NCBI GenBank assembly: GCA_900769385.1
Contig: CAAGGO010000132.1
Coordinates: 1-6,728, forward strand
Source of the DNA: Rikenellaceae bacterium
Lineage (GTDB): Bacteria > Bacteroidota > Bacteroidia > Bacteroidales > UBA932
DNA: 6,728 nt
Direction: 5' to 3'
The position numbers and the translations under genes were made by a program. A model generated the notes under the pieces. The model worked only from the letters and a program-made list of their open reading frames with translations. It was not told the origin of the DNA and searched no databases. Below are positions 6,320 to 6,728 of this stretch, piece by piece (position 1 is the first letter of the stretch; each line of letters opens with the position of its first letter).

Positions 6320-6728
6320 ATGAACAGATTCATCAGGAAATACAAATATCATATCTTGTGGATATTATTGGCTCTGGGAATAGCTTCCTGCGTGTATGAT
6401 TATACTCCGGAGGATGTAAGTCTCCAGGGGTTGGATTCTCCTCTGTTAGTTGTTGATGGAGACATTGTTGTTGGGGATGTAACAAGGGTAAAATTGAGCT
6501 ACACTGAATCAATTCTAGAAGATGAGGCGGATATGCCGCTAGGAGCTACTGTTATGGTAGAGTCAGAAAGCGGTGAGACCGTGAGTGCATATGCGTTAGA
6601 TGAAGAGCCCGGTGTTCATGAGGCTGATACCAGGGAACTGGATATGGACGTCAAATACAGGCTTTTCATATCGGTACCGGGGAGAGGTGAGTATGTCTCC
6701 GAGTTCAAACCTGTAATGAGATCGGAAG
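6320..6728 (+). CDS. Second DUF4249-type lipoprotein, 3' part missing
   Basis: The frame is open for 136 codons from the ATG at 6320 to the window end. MNRFIRKYKYH plus a hydrophobic core (12-22) and lipobox IASC (C24) form a lipoprotein signal peptide. The mature part opens like DUF4249 proteins: SPLLVVDGDIVVGDVTRVKLSYT (40-62), GATVMVESESGETVSAY (75-91), PGVHEAD (97-103), then YRLFISVPGRGEYVSEF (113-129). This N-terminal beta-sandwich pattern is closer to the common form of the family than that of the upstream lipoprotein. About half or more of the gene lies beyond the edge. It begins only 5 bp after the receptor stop with no Shine-Dalgarno sequence, so translation is probably coupled. It is the expected receptor partner by position; the upstream lipoprotein is the extra one. 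Confidence 0.8.
   Translation, partial: MNRFIRKYKYHILWILLALGIASCVYDYTPEDVSLQGLDSPLLVVDGDIVVGDVTRVKLSYTESILEDEADMPLGATVMVESESGETVSAYALDEEPGVHEADTRELDMDVKYRLFISVPGRGEYVSEFKPVMRSE

Overview
The window looks like chromosomal DNA from a member of the Bacteroidota, most likely a Bacteroidales-type gut or oral lineage. The reasons are promoter boxes of the TAnnTTTG type, few Shine-Dalgarno sequences, a TonB-dependent receptor of the kind found beside DUF4249 lipoproteins, and Bacteroidales-like enolase and GT51 sequences. I cannot name the genus from the sequence alone.

Layout: positions 1-405 on the minus strand hold the N-terminal 135 codons of a monofunctional peptidoglycan transglycosylase (mtgA), cut by the left edge. 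A 43-bp gap carrying two abutting, oppositely directed TAnnTTTG boxes separates it from a divergent gene at 449-1453. That gene encodes a secreted protein with an M28 aminopeptidase fold. Three of its expected active-site positions (the Glu-Glu pair and the last His) read as Asn, so it is probably a pseudo-peptidase or has changed chemistry. Enolase (eno, 1525-2832) follows on the same strand. Its start codon lies inside a perfect 13-bp inverted repeat, and the gene is followed by a strong intrinsic terminator.

The 292-bp gap at 2833-3124 contains no convincing gene. It holds the terminator, which is the first of two 34-bp palindromic units sharing TTGGGGAA/TTCCCCAA ends, and then a candidate promoter. 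From 3125 to the right edge there is a tight and visibly more AT-rich operon: a lipoprotein of the DUF4249 type, a TonB-dependent outer-membrane receptor whose start is preceded by a canonical Shine-Dalgarno sequence, and a second DUF4249-type lipoprotein cut by the right edge.

How the genes work together: mtgA, the M28-like protein and eno look like ordinary chromosomal neighbours with no obvious shared pathway. The last three genes form one functional unit, an outer-membrane TonB-dependent channel flanked by two surface or periplasmic lipoproteins. By analogy with SusC/SusD this could be an importer with two accessory lipoproteins, but the substrate cannot be read from the sequence. The most unusual items are the lipoprotein-receptor-lipoprotein triad, the M28 active-site substitutions, the hairpin over the eno start codon, and the paired palindromes after eno.
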